The notes beneath the pieces were generated by a model, which saw nothing but the letters and a program-made list of their open reading frames with translations, was not told the DNA's origin and made no database searches. This document shows, in pieces, positions 8,188-16,053 of a stretch of DNA of 64,000 bases. The position numbers were made by a program, and so were the translations under genes. How positions within the stretch are numbered: position 1 is the first letter of the stretch; each line of letters begins with the position of its first letter. Origin of the DNA: Streptomyces sp. TLI_146 (GTDB lineage: Bacteria; Actinomycetota; Actinomycetes; Streptomycetales; Streptomycetaceae). The stretch covers positions 4,774,001 through 4,838,000 of the forward strand of contig NZ_PJMX01000001.1 in assembly GCF_002846415.1 (NCBI RefSeq), read 5' to 3'.

Positions 8188-9600
8188 ATGACCTCATCCC
8201 CGCATGTGCCGATCACCCCGCCGATGACCACGGCCCCCGCCGGCCTTCTGGCCAGTACGGAACGCGCTCTGATCCACCGCCTCGCCGTCGCCCAGTCCGA
8301 GGGGCGGCTCCCTTCGCTCGTCGCCGCCGTGGTGCGCGGAGGCCGGATCGTCTGGACGGGCTCGCGCACCTCGGTCGACGGTCATGGTCCGGACGCGGAC
8401 GTCCAGTACCGCATCGGCTCGATCACCAAGACCTTCACGGCCGTCCTGGTGATGCGGCTGCGGGACGAAGGGCTGCTGGACCTCGACGACCCGCTGGAGA
8501 AGCACCTGCCCGGCACCGGAGTAGGGGAGGTCACCATCGCCCAACTACTCAGCCACAGCGCCGGGTTGGCGGCCGAAACGCCCGCGCCCTGGTGGGAGCG
8601 GAGCTCGGCGGCGCTGCGCCCCGAGCTCTCGGACGTGCTGGGCGAGAACCCATTCCTGCACCCGGTCGGCAGGCTGCACCACTACTCCAACCCCGGTTAC
8701 ACACTGCTCGGTTCGCTGGTCGAGGCCGTGCGGGGAGTGTCCTGGGAGGAGGCGCTACAGAGCGAGATCCTCGATCCACTGGGGCTGACCAGGACGAGCA
8801 CGCAGCCGGTGGCGCCGCACGCGGGCGGCTGGGCCGTGCACCCGTGGGCCGACGCGCTGCTGCCCGAGCCGTCCGAGGACCTGGGGATCATGGCGCCCGC
8901 GGGCCAGTTGTGGTCGACGGCCGCGGACCTCTGCCGCTTCGCTGTTTTCCTCGCCGAGGGAGACGACCGGGTGCTGAGCGCCGCGGGCGTACGGGAGATG
9001 CGGACGCCGTCCGCGCCGCCCGAGGCAGGGGACTGGCAGGGCGGTTACGGACTGGGCATGCAACTGAGCCGCCAGGACGACCACCGCACCCTCGCCGGGC
9101 ACACCGGCTCGCTGCCCGGGTTCGTCGCCGGGCTGTGGATCAGCGTGCAGGACGGCATCGGGGCGGTCGCGCTCGCCAACGCCACCTCGGGGACGGCGCC
9201 GGCCGTCGCCGCCGACCTCGTCCGGATCGTGGCCGAGGCCGAACCGAAGCTCCCCGAGCCGTGGCGCCCCCTGTCCGGGGTCGACCCGGCCCTGCTGGAG
9301 CTCACCGGCCCTTGGTACTGGGGGACTTATGCCTACGGCCTGCGGCTGAGCGCCGACGGCACGGTGGCGCTGGAGCCGCTGCGCGGAACCGGCCGCGCCG
9401 CGCGGTTCGAGGCCCGTGGCGATGGCACCTGGATCGGCCTCAACGGCTACTACAAGGGCGAGATCCTGCGGGCGGTGCACCGGCCGGACGGCTCGGTGAG
9501 CCATCTCGACCTCGGGTCGTTCGCCTTCACCCGGGAGCCGTACGGGCCGGACGACGCGGTCCCGGGCGGTGTCGACCCCGAGGGCTGGCGCGGGGTCTGA
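8188..9600 (+). CDS. serine hydrolase of the beta-lactamase/class C family
   Basis: A 470-residue protein of the beta-lactamase/D-aminopeptidase superfamily. The nucleophile motif S-I-T-K falls at about residues 78-81, the second motif YSN in LHHYSNPGY near residue 168, and the third as HTG in LAGHTGSLPGF. A C-terminal extension of about 100 residues resembles the lipocalin-like domain of related esterases. No signal peptide is evident, so it probably acts in the cytoplasm; the substrate cannot be read from the sequence. It is a single gene ending directly before a parS site. Confidence 0.85.
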   Translation: MTSSPHVPITPPMTTAPAGLLASTERALIHRLAVAQSEGRLPSLVAAVVRGGRIVWTGSRTSVDGHGPDADVQYRIGSITKTFTAVLVMRLRDEGLLDLDDPLEKHLPGTGVGEVTIAQLLSHSAGLAAETPAPWWERSSAALRPELSDVLGENPFLHPVGRLHHYSNPGYTLLGSLVEAVRGVSWEEALQSEILDPLGLTRTSTQPVAPHAGGWAVHPWADALLPEPSEDLGIMAPAGQLWSTAADLCRFAVFLAEGDDRVLSAAGVREMRTPSAPPEAGDWQGGYGLGMQLSRQDDHRTLAGHTGSLPGFVAGLWISVQDGIGAVALANATSGTAPAVAADLVRIVAEAEPKLPEPWRPLSGVDPALLELTGPWYWGTYAYGLRLSADGTVALEPLRGTGRAARFEARGDGTWIGLNGYYKGEILRAVHRPDGSVSHLDLGSFAFTREPYGPDDAVPGGVDPEGWRGV

Positions 9601-9601
9601 T

Positions 9602-9615
9602 GTTTCACGTGAAAC
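9602..9615. other. parS (ParB-binding site)
   Basis: Perfect GTTTCACGTGAAAC starting two bases after the serine hydrolase stop codon. Its last base begins a terminator-like hairpin. Confidence 0.93.
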
Positions 9616-9640
9616 GTGGTCCCGGCGCCCCGGGACCACG
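9615..9640. terminator. bidirectional terminator hairpin
   Basis: A perfect 11-base stem CGTGGTCCCGG (9615-9625) with CCGGGACCACG (9630-9640) and a four-base loop lies between the convergent serine hydrolase and acetyltransferase genes. There is no U-tract, as is usual in Streptomyces. Confidence 0.7.
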
Positions 9641-9681
9641 TGCGTGCCCCGGGGCGCTCAGCGAGGTCCGGTCCTGGAGGC

Positions 9682-10134
9682 TCAGAGGGCTTTCTTGAAG
9701 CCCAGATGGGACGCCTCGAAGCCCAGCCGCTCGTAGAAGCGGTGGGCGTCGATGCGGGTGGCGTCCGAGGTCAGCTGGACCAACTGGCAGTCCAGGCGCC
9801 CTGATTCATCGACGGCCCACTCGATGAGCCGGGTGCCGAGGCCGCTGCCGCGCTCATCGGCGTGGATGCGTACGCCTTCGATGATCGAGCGGGTGGCGCC
9901 GCGCCGCGAAAGCCCCGGGATGACGGTCAGCTGGAGGGTGCCGACGACCTGGTCGTCGCGGACGGCGACGACCAGGTGCTGGTTCGGGTCGTTGGCCAGC
10001 CGGTCGAAGGCGGCGAGGTACGGGGCCAGGTCGTCCGGCGACTCCCGCTGGGCGCCCAGCGGGTCATCGGCGAGCATCGCCACGATCGCCGGGATGTCCT
10101 CGGGCGCCGCCGGCCTTATCTCAAGATCGCTCAT
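9682..10134 (-). CDS. GNAT-family N-acetyltransferase
   Basis: A 150-residue acetyl-CoA-dependent acetyltransferase of normal GNAT length. The acetyl-CoA loop appears as VRIHADERGSGLGTRLIEWA, followed by the usual C-terminal DATRIDAHRFYERLGFEAS. The ATG at 10134 begins MSDLEIRPAAPEDIP, the standard GNAT opening. It lies ten bases downstream of the marR-type gene on the same strand, so the two probably form an operon. The substrate is unknown. Confidence 0.88.
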   Translation of the reverse strand: MSDLEIRPAAPEDIPAIVAMLADDPLGAQRESPDDLAPYLAAFDRLANDPNQHLVVAVRDDQVVGTLQLTVIPGLSRRGATRSIIEGVRIHADERGSGLGTRLIEWAVDESGRLDCQLVQLTSDATRIDAHRFYERLGFEASHLGFKKAL

Positions 10135-10144
10135 GGCCCGGAGA

Positions 10145-10603
10145 CTACGCCGGGACGCGGAGTTCCTCGACGGCCCTGACCAGCGGGGCGAGCTCCGGGT
10201 TCCGCGCGGCCTCGTCGAGCGCCTCGCGCAGTGCGCGGTCATTGGTCGGCCGGGCCTCGGAGAGCAGCTCCAGGCCGGATTCCGTGACGTCGGTGTAGAT
10301 CCCGCGCCGGTCGGTGTCGCAGAGGTACCGGGTCAGCAGGCCGCGGTCCTCCAGGCGGGTGACCAGCCGGGTGGTGGCGGACTGGCTGAGGACGACCGCG
10401 TCCGCGACCTGCTTCATCTGCAGATGGCCGCCCGGGCCGCTGTGCTGGCGGCTGAGGACGTCCAGGAGCGAGTACTCGCGCACGCTCAGCTCGTGCCCCG
10501 ACTGGAGGGCCCGCTCGATGTGGGCCTCGATCTTTCCGTGCAGCAGGGAGAGGGCGCACCAGCCCTGGGAGAGGGCGGTGAGTGCGGGGTCCGTCGCGGT
10601 CAT
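10145..10603 (-). CDS. MarR-family transcriptional regulator
   Basis: A 152-residue winged-helix regulator. The recognition region is LQMKQVADAVVLSQSATTRLVTRLEDRGLL and the wing follows as YLCDTDRRGIYTDVTESG. MarR proteins usually repress themselves and a divergent gene and release DNA on binding a phenolic or oxidant ligand. Here the divergent gene is an MFS transporter with four TGCAAT elements in between. GGAGG lies seven bases upstream of the ATG at 10603. Confidence 0.9.
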   Translation of the reverse strand: MTATDPALTALSQGWCALSLLHGKIEAHIERALQSGHELSVREYSLLDVLSRQHSGPGGHLQMKQVADAVVLSQSATTRLVTRLEDRGLLTRYLCDTDRRGIYTDVTESGLELLSEARPTNDRALREALDEAARNPELAPLVRAVEELRVPA

Positions 10604-10651
10604 GCGTCTGTCCTCCGTCCGGAGCGGCTTGAGACCAGGATAGGCCACGAG

Positions 10652-10722
10652 TGCAATAGCCCGCGTTTGCAATTAACCCGCGTCTGCAATTATTGTGGAC
10701 GCTCGTAAGGCGCTCGTGCAAT
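10652..10722. promoter_or_regulatory. TGCAAT repeat operator between marR-type and MFS genes
   Basis: The divergent gap holds four TGCAAT elements at 10652, 10668, 10685 and 10717. The first three are 16-17 bp apart (about 1.5 helical turns), and two are preceded by the same CCCGCG-T context. This is likely where the adjacent MarR protein binds to control both genes. Confidence 0.6.
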
Positions 10723-10744
10723 CTCCTGGAAGGGTGAACATCCC

Positions 10745-11956
10745 ATGCCACTCGCGCTCCTAGCCCTGGCCATCGGGGCGTTCGGTATCGGCACCACCGA
10801 ATTCGTGATCATGGGCCTGCTCCCGGAGGTGGCCGACACCTTCGACGTGACCATCCCCATGGCCGGCTACCTGGTGACCGGATACGCGCTCGGCGTGGTG
10901 CTCGGCGCCCCGCTGATGACGGTCCTGGGCACCAGGATCTCCCGCAAGCGCATGCTGATGCTGCTGATGGGCTTCTTCATCATCGGCAACGTGCTCTCCG
11001 CCGTCGCCCCGGTCTTCGGGCTGATGCTGGCCGGACGGATCGTCGCCTCCCTGGCGCACGGCGCGTTCTTCGGCATCGGCTCGGTCGTCGCGGCCGATCT
11101 GGTCGCCCCGGAGAAGAAGGCCGGCGCCATCGCGATGATGTTCACCGGCCTGACCGTCGCCAATGTCATCGGCGTCCCGCTGGGCACGCTGGTCGGCCAG
11201 CAGATCGGCTGGCGTACGACGTTCTTCATCGTGGCCGCGCTCGGCGTGGTCGGGCTCCTGGGCGTCGCCAAGCTCGTCCCCGACATGCCGAAGGCCGAGG
11301 GAGTCCGGCTGCGCCACGAGATCGCCGCGTTCCGCAACGTCCAGGTGCTGCTCGCCATGGCGATGACCGTGCTCGGCTTCGGCGGCGTCTTCGCCGCGAT
11401 CACCTACATCACGCCGATGATGACCCACGTCACCGGCTACGCGGACGGCTCCGTCACCTGGCTGCTCGTCCTCTTCGGCCTCGGCATGGTCGCCGGGAAC
11501 CTGATCGGCGGCCGGTTCGCCGACCGGGCCCTGATGCCCATGCTGTATGTGTCGCTGAGCGGGCTCGCCACCGTGCTGGCCCTGTTCACGCTCACCGCCC
11601 ACGACAAGACCGCCTCAGCCGTCACCGTCTTCCTGATCGGCGCGCTCGGCTTCGCGACCGTACCGCCGCTGCAGAAGCGGGTCCTGGACCAGGCCGCGGG
11701 CGCCCCCACCCTCGCCTCCGCCGTGAACATCGGCGCCTTCAACCTCGGCAACGCGCTCTCCGCCTGGCTCGGCGGCCTCGTGATCGCCGCCGGACTCGGC
11801 TACACCGCCCCGAACTGGGTCGGCGCCGCGCTCGCCGCCTCGGCGGTCGTCCTCGCCGTCGTCTCCAGCGCACTGGAACGGCGTACGCGGACGGACAGCC
11901 GCATCGTCACGGGCGCCGCGCCCGAGTCCACCCGCGCCGCCGCGGCGCACCACTGA
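10745..11956 (+). CDS. MFS transporter (sugar/drug efflux, AraJ/YdhP type)
   Basis: A 403-residue permease with twelve predicted helices. It opens with ALLALAIGAFGIGTTEFVIMGLL, the hallmark of the AraJ/SotB/YdhP branch of MFS exporters. The loop after helix 2 reads GTRISRKRM. AGGGTGA precedes the ATG. Divergence from a MarR regulator suggests inducible export of a drug or metabolite. The HbpS-like gene follows after 62 bases and may be in the same transcript. Confidence 0.9.
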   Translation: MPLALLALAIGAFGIGTTEFVIMGLLPEVADTFDVTIPMAGYLVTGYALGVVLGAPLMTVLGTRISRKRMLMLLMGFFIIGNVLSAVAPVFGLMLAGRIVASLAHGAFFGIGSVVAADLVAPEKKAGAIAMMFTGLTVANVIGVPLGTLVGQQIGWRTTFFIVAALGVVGLLGVAKLVPDMPKAEGVRLRHEIAAFRNVQVLLAMAMTVLGFGGVFAAITYITPMMTHVTGYADGSVTWLLVLFGLGMVAGNLIGGRFADRALMPMLYVSLSGLATVLALFTLTAHDKTASAVTVFLIGALGFATVPPLQKRVLDQAAGAPTLASAVNIGAFNLGNALSAWLGGLVIAAGLGYTAPNWVGAALAASAVVLAVVSSALERRTRTDSRIVTGAAPESTRAAAAHH

Positions 11957-12018
11957 CCACCCCGCAGCGCCCGGTCACCCCTGGCCAACAGCTCTGCCGC
12001 ACCAAGGAGTCACCCCTC

Positions 12019-12441
12019 ATGAGCACCACCACCGCAGTTGCCCCGCTCACCATCCAGGACGCCGAAGCCCTTGTGGAGGCGGCTCGCGCCGCCGCCGACG
12101 AGGCCGGGGCCACGGTCGCCGTCACCGTGCTCGACGCCGGTGGCCATCTCCTCGCCTTCCGCCGCGATGACCGCGCCGTACTGATCGCTGGCGAGACCAG
12201 CAACCGCAAGGCGTACACCGCGCTCCAGCTCGGCACTCCGACCGCCGACCTAGTCGACGCGGTCCAGCCCGGTGGGCTCTTCCACACCCTGCCGACCGCG
12301 CTCGACCGGCCGTTGCTCTTCATCGCGGGCGGCGTCCCCGTCCACCGCGACGGCCGGCTGATCGGGGCGATCGGTGTGGGCGGCGGGTCCCACGAGCAGG
12401 ACCACGGCTTCGCCACGGAGGCCGTCCAGCGGCTCGTCTGA
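12019..12441 (+). CDS. GlcG/HbpS family small protein
   Basis: A 140-residue member of the DUF336 (GlcG/HbpS) family, recognised by VTVLDAGGHLLAFRRDD, AYTALQLGTPTADL and the glycine-rich GAIGVGGGSHEQDH. HbpS of Streptomyces reticuli binds haem and works with a two-component system, but that protein is secreted. This one has no signal peptide, so a cytoplasmic cofactor-binding or stress role is more likely. A good AAGGAG precedes the start. Confidence 0.85.
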   Translation: MSTTTAVAPLTIQDAEALVEAARAAADEAGATVAVTVLDAGGHLLAFRRDDRAVLIAGETSNRKAYTALQLGTPTADLVDAVQPGGLFHTLPTALDRPLLFIAGGVPVHRDGRLIGAIGVGGGSHEQDHGFATEAVQRLV

Positions 12442-12485
12442 GCCCGCTGCCCCCGCAGCTTCACCGCTCTGCGGCAGGCCCGTGC

Positions 12486-13337
12486 TCAGCCCGCGGCGAC
12501 CGTCAGCGGAGCGAAGCGGCGGGTCCAGTCGCCGGGCAGGCCGGGGATGTTGCGGGTCATCACCGCGTTGAAGGCGATCGGTTCCAGACCGTTCGCCTTC
12601 AGCCAGTTGAGCAACTCCTCGTGGCGTACGTCGACATCGGTGCGCAACGGGCGGTCCGTGCCCGCGGCGAGCGAGGCGATCAGGGCCTTCGCGGTCTCGG
12701 TGTCACGCGCCACCAGCGGGCCCACGACATGGGTCTCCATGTTCGGCCAGGCCGCCGCGTAGCCGATGAGGCCACCGGAGTCCTCGGCGACCCGCAGTTG
12801 GTCGGCGAAGGCGGGCAGCCGGGTGATCACATGCGTGCGGTCGCGGCCGAAGACGTCGTCGTCCAGCCGCAGGATGGCGGGCAGGTCCTCGGCGGTCGCC
12901 GGGCGCGTCGCCACAGTGGGGGCCGGGCCCGAGGCCCGGAAGTGGCCACGGACCATCTCGGCGCGGCCGGTGGTCTCGAAGCCCAGCTCCTCGTAGAGCG
13001 GCTGTCCGTACGGCGTGGCGTGCAGCGTGACCGGCCGGTCGCCCAGCTCCGCCAGAACGTGTCGCATCAGCCGCCGCCCCACGCCCTGCCGTGCGTGCTT
13101 CTCGGCCACCAGGACCATTCCGATGGCGGCGAGATCCGCGTACGAGGTGACCACGCAGGCGGTGACCAGGCCTTTGCCGTCCGGGTCGTCGATGCCGTAG
13201 CCCCTTCCCGCTGTGAGCAGCAGGCCCCACTTGTGCTCCTCGCGCGGCCAGCCGCGGTTCTCGGAGAGGTCGGCGCAGGAAACCAGGTCGTCAATGGTCA
13301 GGCGGCGGATCGGAAGCTCGTCGAGCGGTGAGGGCAT
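12486..13337 (-). CDS. GNAT-family N-acetyltransferase, two-domain
   Basis: About 283 residues with an N-terminal GNAT domain whose acetyl-CoA loop is VAEKHARQGVGRRLMRHVLAELG. A second GNAT-like or SCP2-like C-terminal half follows (from about residue 150, TRPATAEDLPAILRLDDDVFG). The arrangement is typical of actinobacterial YitI-like acetyltransferases. The start at 13337 (MPSPLDELPIRRL) fits the domain. A longer in-frame start at 13409 exists, but that extension resembles nothing. Substrate unknown. Confidence 0.82.
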   Translation of the reverse strand: MPSPLDELPIRRLTIDDLVSCADLSENRGWPREEHKWGLLLTAGRGYGIDDPDGKGLVTACVVTSYADLAAIGMVLVAEKHARQGVGRRLMRHVLAELGDRPVTLHATPYGQPLYEELGFETTGRAEMVRGHFRASGPAPTVATRPATAEDLPAILRLDDDVFGRDRTHVITRLPAFADQLRVAEDSGGLIGYAAAWPNMETHVVGPLVARDTETAKALIASLAAGTDRPLRTDVDVRHEELLNWLKANGLEPIAFNAVMTRNIPGLPGDWTRRFAPLTVAAG

Positions 13338-13433
13338 GGGGATCAGGCTGTCCGATAAACCCGTACCTCGTCCACCGTTTTGCGCATACAGCACGTGGCT
13401 TTCGGCCACGCTCTGTCAGCTCCCGCCCCGGAT

Positions 13434-13447
13434 GTTTCACGTGAAAC
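13434..13447. other. parS (ParB-binding site)
   Basis: Perfect GTTTCACGTGAAAC, first of three sites in 68 bp in the 241-bp gap between the divergent acetyltransferase and HAD genes. Confidence 0.93.
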
Positions 13448-13463
13448 AGGCAACAAGGGCGTT

Positions 13464-13477
13464 GTTTCACGTGAAAC
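13464..13477. other. parS (ParB-binding site)
   Basis: Perfect GTTTCACGTGAAAC, second of the triplet, 30 bp start-to-start from the first. Confidence 0.93.
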
Positions 13478-13487
13478 CGAGAGCGTC

Positions 13488-13501
13488 GTTTCACGTGAAA
13501 C
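13488..13501. other. parS (ParB-binding site)
   Basis: Perfect GTTTCACGTGAAAC, third of the triplet, 24 bp start-to-start from the second. Confidence 0.93.
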
Positions 13502-13578
13502 ACAGAGCCCCTGGAGGATCAAGGCGGCCCGGGTGCCGGGCGCACAGGGCTTGACCAGGGGTACTAGCCTCGGCGTAC

Positions 13579-14214
13579 ATGGCGAGACTTCATCTCTTCG
13601 ACCTCGACGGAACCCTCATCAGGGGCTCCGCCGCGCCGGTCGAGATATCCCGGCAGCTCGGGCTGCTGGAGGAGATCGGCGAGCTGGAGCGGGAGCTGTC
13701 CAGCGGTCTGATCGGGCCGCCCGAGTACGCGGCCCGGGTGCACGAGCTCTGGTCGGGGCTGACGCAGGAGCATGTGACGGCTGCGTTCGTCTCGGCGCCC
13801 TGGCTCGCCGGGATCCAGGACGTGTGGCGGCAGATCCGTCAGGGCGGCGACTACTGCGCCGTGATCTCGCTCTCGCCGTCGTTCTTCGTCGAGCGGCTGC
13901 TGGAGTGGGGAGCCCATGCCGCGCACGGTTCCGTCTTCCCCGAGGTGCCCTTCACCCGGCCCGTCGACCCGGCGGGGATCCTCAGCGCCGCCGCGAAGGT
14001 GACGGTCGCGGAGCGGCTGCGCGCCGAGTTCGGGGTGAGCAGGGAGGACTGCGTCGCGTACGGGGACTCCATGTCCGACGTGGAGCTCTTCGCCGCGGTG
14101 CCCGTCTCGGTCGCCGTGAACGCCGACCGCCATCTCGCCGGAAGAGCCACGCACACCTACACCGGAGGCGACCTCCGTGAGGCCTACGCACTGGCACAGG
14201 TCACACGAGCCTAA
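13579..14214 (+). CDS. HAD-family hydrolase (SerB-like phosphatase)
   Basis: A 211-residue haloacid-dehalogenase-fold phosphatase. Motif I is FDLDGTLIRG with the nucleophilic aspartate, motif II is VISLSPSF (serine), and motif III/IV is CVAYGDSMSDVELF. The helical cap between motifs I and II places it in the subclass I (HAD-IB, phosphoserine phosphatase-like) group. Substrate unknown. No ribosome-binding site precedes the ATG, so translation may be leaderless. Confidence 0.88.
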   Translation: MARLHLFDLDGTLIRGSAAPVEISRQLGLLEEIGELERELSSGLIGPPEYAARVHELWSGLTQEHVTAAFVSAPWLAGIQDVWRQIRQGGDYCAVISLSPSFFVERLLEWGAHAAHGSVFPEVPFTRPVDPAGILSAAAKVTVAERLRAEFGVSREDCVAYGDSMSDVELFAAVPVSVAVNADRHLAGRATHTYTGGDLREAYALAQVTRA

Positions 14215-14351
14215 GGGGAATGCCGGTTCGGATACCCGGGATTCCTGCTATTTGTCCCCGCGAACTCCCTGAAGCTGACATGCTCCGTTACGGGAGGGAC
14301 GGGACTCCCGGACGTCGGTAACTGCGGCCAGAGTTCGAGGCGAGACAAGGG

Positions 14352-15494
14352 ATGAACGCTCCGACCAACACGTCGACCGACGCTGTGCTGATACGCCGCA
14401 CTCTCGCGGAGATCGCACCGTTAGCGGACAAGGTCACGTCGTACTTCTACGCTCTGCTCTTCATAGGCGACCCGGAGCTGCGGACACTGTTTCCGGCAGC
14501 GATGGACGCCCAGCGGGACCGGTTGCTGAAGGCGCTGCTCACGGCCGCCGAGCATCTGGAGAACACCGCCACACTCACTGAATATCTTCGCCAGCTGGGC
14601 CGGGGCCACCGTAAGTACGGCACCCGGCCCGAGCATTATCCGGCCGTCGGCGAGGCGCTGATCGGGGCGCTGGTCCGGTACGCCGAGAAGACCTGGGACG
14701 AGCCGACCCAGGCCGCCTGGGTCCGGGCGTACACGACGATGTCGCAGATCATGATCGACGCGGCCGACGAGGACGAACTGCACCGGCCGGCCTGGTGGTA
14801 CGCCGAGGTCGTCTCGCACGATCTGAGGACCCCGGACATCGCGGTGGTCACGCTCCGCCCGGACCAGCCGTACCCCTTTCTGGCCGGGCAGTACACGACG
14901 CTGGAGACGCCCTGGTGGCCGCGGATATGGCGGCACTACTCGCTGGCGTCCGCGCCCCGCTCCGACGGGCTGCTGTCACTGCACGTCAAGGCGGTACCGG
15001 CCGGCTGGGTCTCCGGGGCGCTGGTCCACCGTGCCCGCCCCGGAGACACCCTGCGCCTGGGGCCGCCCGCCGGGTCGATGGTGGTCGACCACACCACCGA
15101 CGACGGCCTGCTCTGTCTGGGCGGCGGCACCGGCATAGCGCCCATCAAGGCGCTGGTCGAGGACGTCGCCCGGTACGGGGAGCGGCGGCCCGTGGAGGTC
15201 TTCTACGGCGCCCGCAGCAACCAGGACCTCTACGACATCGACACCCTGCTGCGGCTGCAGCAGGCGCACTCCTGGCTGTCGGTGCGGCCGGTGGTCTCGG
15301 AGGGTCCGGGCAGGCTCAGCGGGCGGCTCCCGGAAGCGGTGCGCGAGTACGGGCCGTGGACCTCGTACGACGCCTATGTGTCCGGGCCGCCCGGGATGAT
15401 CCGCAGCGGGGTGACCACCCTGCGGGACATCGGGATCCCCTCCGACCGGATCCGGCACGACTCCGTGGAGGAGCTCGTCGCGGCGAACGACTGA
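14352..15494 (+). CDS. flavohaemoglobin-like globin/FAD/NAD(P) reductase
   Basis: A 380-residue fusion. The globin domain (about residues 1-135) has the B10 tyrosine in SYFYALLF and the proximal histidine in GRGHRKYGTRPEHYPAVGE. The ferredoxin-reductase part has the FAD motif RHYS and the NAD(P) motif GGGTGIAP. This layout suggests nitric oxide dioxygenase activity, turning NO into nitrate. The linker and reductase are somewhat shorter than in E. coli Hmp. Codon 24 (14421-14423) is TTA, the rare leucine codon read by bldA tRNA, so expression may be limited to late growth. No NsrR-type operator was recognised in the 137-bp upstream gap. Confidence 0.88.
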   Translation: MNAPTNTSTDAVLIRRTLAEIAPLADKVTSYFYALLFIGDPELRTLFPAAMDAQRDRLLKALLTAAEHLENTATLTEYLRQLGRGHRKYGTRPEHYPAVGEALIGALVRYAEKTWDEPTQAAWVRAYTTMSQIMIDAADEDELHRPAWWYAEVVSHDLRTPDIAVVTLRPDQPYPFLAGQYTTLETPWWPRIWRHYSLASAPRSDGLLSLHVKAVPAGWVSGALVHRARPGDTLRLGPPAGSMVVDHTTDDGLLCLGGGTGIAPIKALVEDVARYGERRPVEVFYGARSNQDLYDIDTLLRLQQAHSWLSVRPVVSEGPGRLSGRLPEAVREYGPWTSYDAYVSGPPGMIRSGVTTLRDIGIPSDRIRHDSVEELVAAND

Positions 15495-15501
15495 GGCGGC
15501 G

Positions 15502-15529
15502 CCCCACCGGGTCCGCGTGCCCGGTGGGG
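15502..15529. terminator. bidirectional terminator hairpin
   Basis: A perfect ten-base stem CCCCACCGGG (15502-15511) with CCCGGTGGGG (15520-15529) and an eight-base loop sits in the 37-bp gap between the convergent globin-reductase and Nudix genes. Confidence 0.75.
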
Positions 15530-15531
15530 GA

Positions 15532-16014
15532 TCAGCCCAGGTCGGGCGCGTGCATCGCGCGGACGCCCTCGATGTTGCCGTCGAGGTAGTGCCGCAGCGA
15601 CAGCGGCACGAGGTGGACGGAGGCGATGCCGACGCGGGTGAATGGGATCCGGACGATCTCGTACTCGCCGCACGGCTCGTCCACCTCGGGGCCGTGCCGC
15701 AGGGATTCGTCCATGGAGTCGAGCCGGCAGACGAAGAAGTGCTGCACCTTCACGCCGGTCGCCCCGCCGTCGGCGCCGATGTGCTCGACGGTGTCGACGA
15801 AACAGGGCACCACGTCGGTGATCTTCGCGCCGAGCTCCTCGTGCACCTCGCGGTGCAGGGCCTCGACGACGGTGGAGTCCTCCGGCTCGACGCCGCCGCC
15901 GGGGGTGAGCCAGTACGGATCCATGCCGGGCTTGGTGCGCTTGATCAGGATGAGGTCGTCGCCGTCGAGCAGGACGGCTCGTGCGGTGCGCTTGACCACG
16001 GGTCGGACGGTCAT
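15532..16014 (-). CDS. Nudix hydrolase
   Basis: A 160-residue Nudix-fold protein that should hydrolyse a nucleoside diphosphate linked to another moiety. The box reads GGVEPEDSTVVEALHREVHEELG: the core REVHEELG is intact, but the first glutamate of the G-x5-E-x7-REUxEE consensus falls on serine. The metal-binding REVHEE part is kept, so it is probably active. The start MTVRPVVKRTARAVLL is the usual opening strand. The substrate cannot be deduced. Confidence 0.87.
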   Translation of the reverse strand: MTVRPVVKRTARAVLLDGDDLILIKRTKPGMDPYWLTPGGGVEPEDSTVVEALHREVHEELGAKITDVVPCFVDTVEHIGADGGATGVKVQHFFVCRLDSMDESLRHGPEVDEPCGEYEIVRIPFTRVGIASVHLVPLSLRHYLDGNIEGVRAMHAPDLG

Positions 16015-16053
16015 GGGAGAAATGTGGCCCGTGGCGGCGCCCGCGAAACTCCC

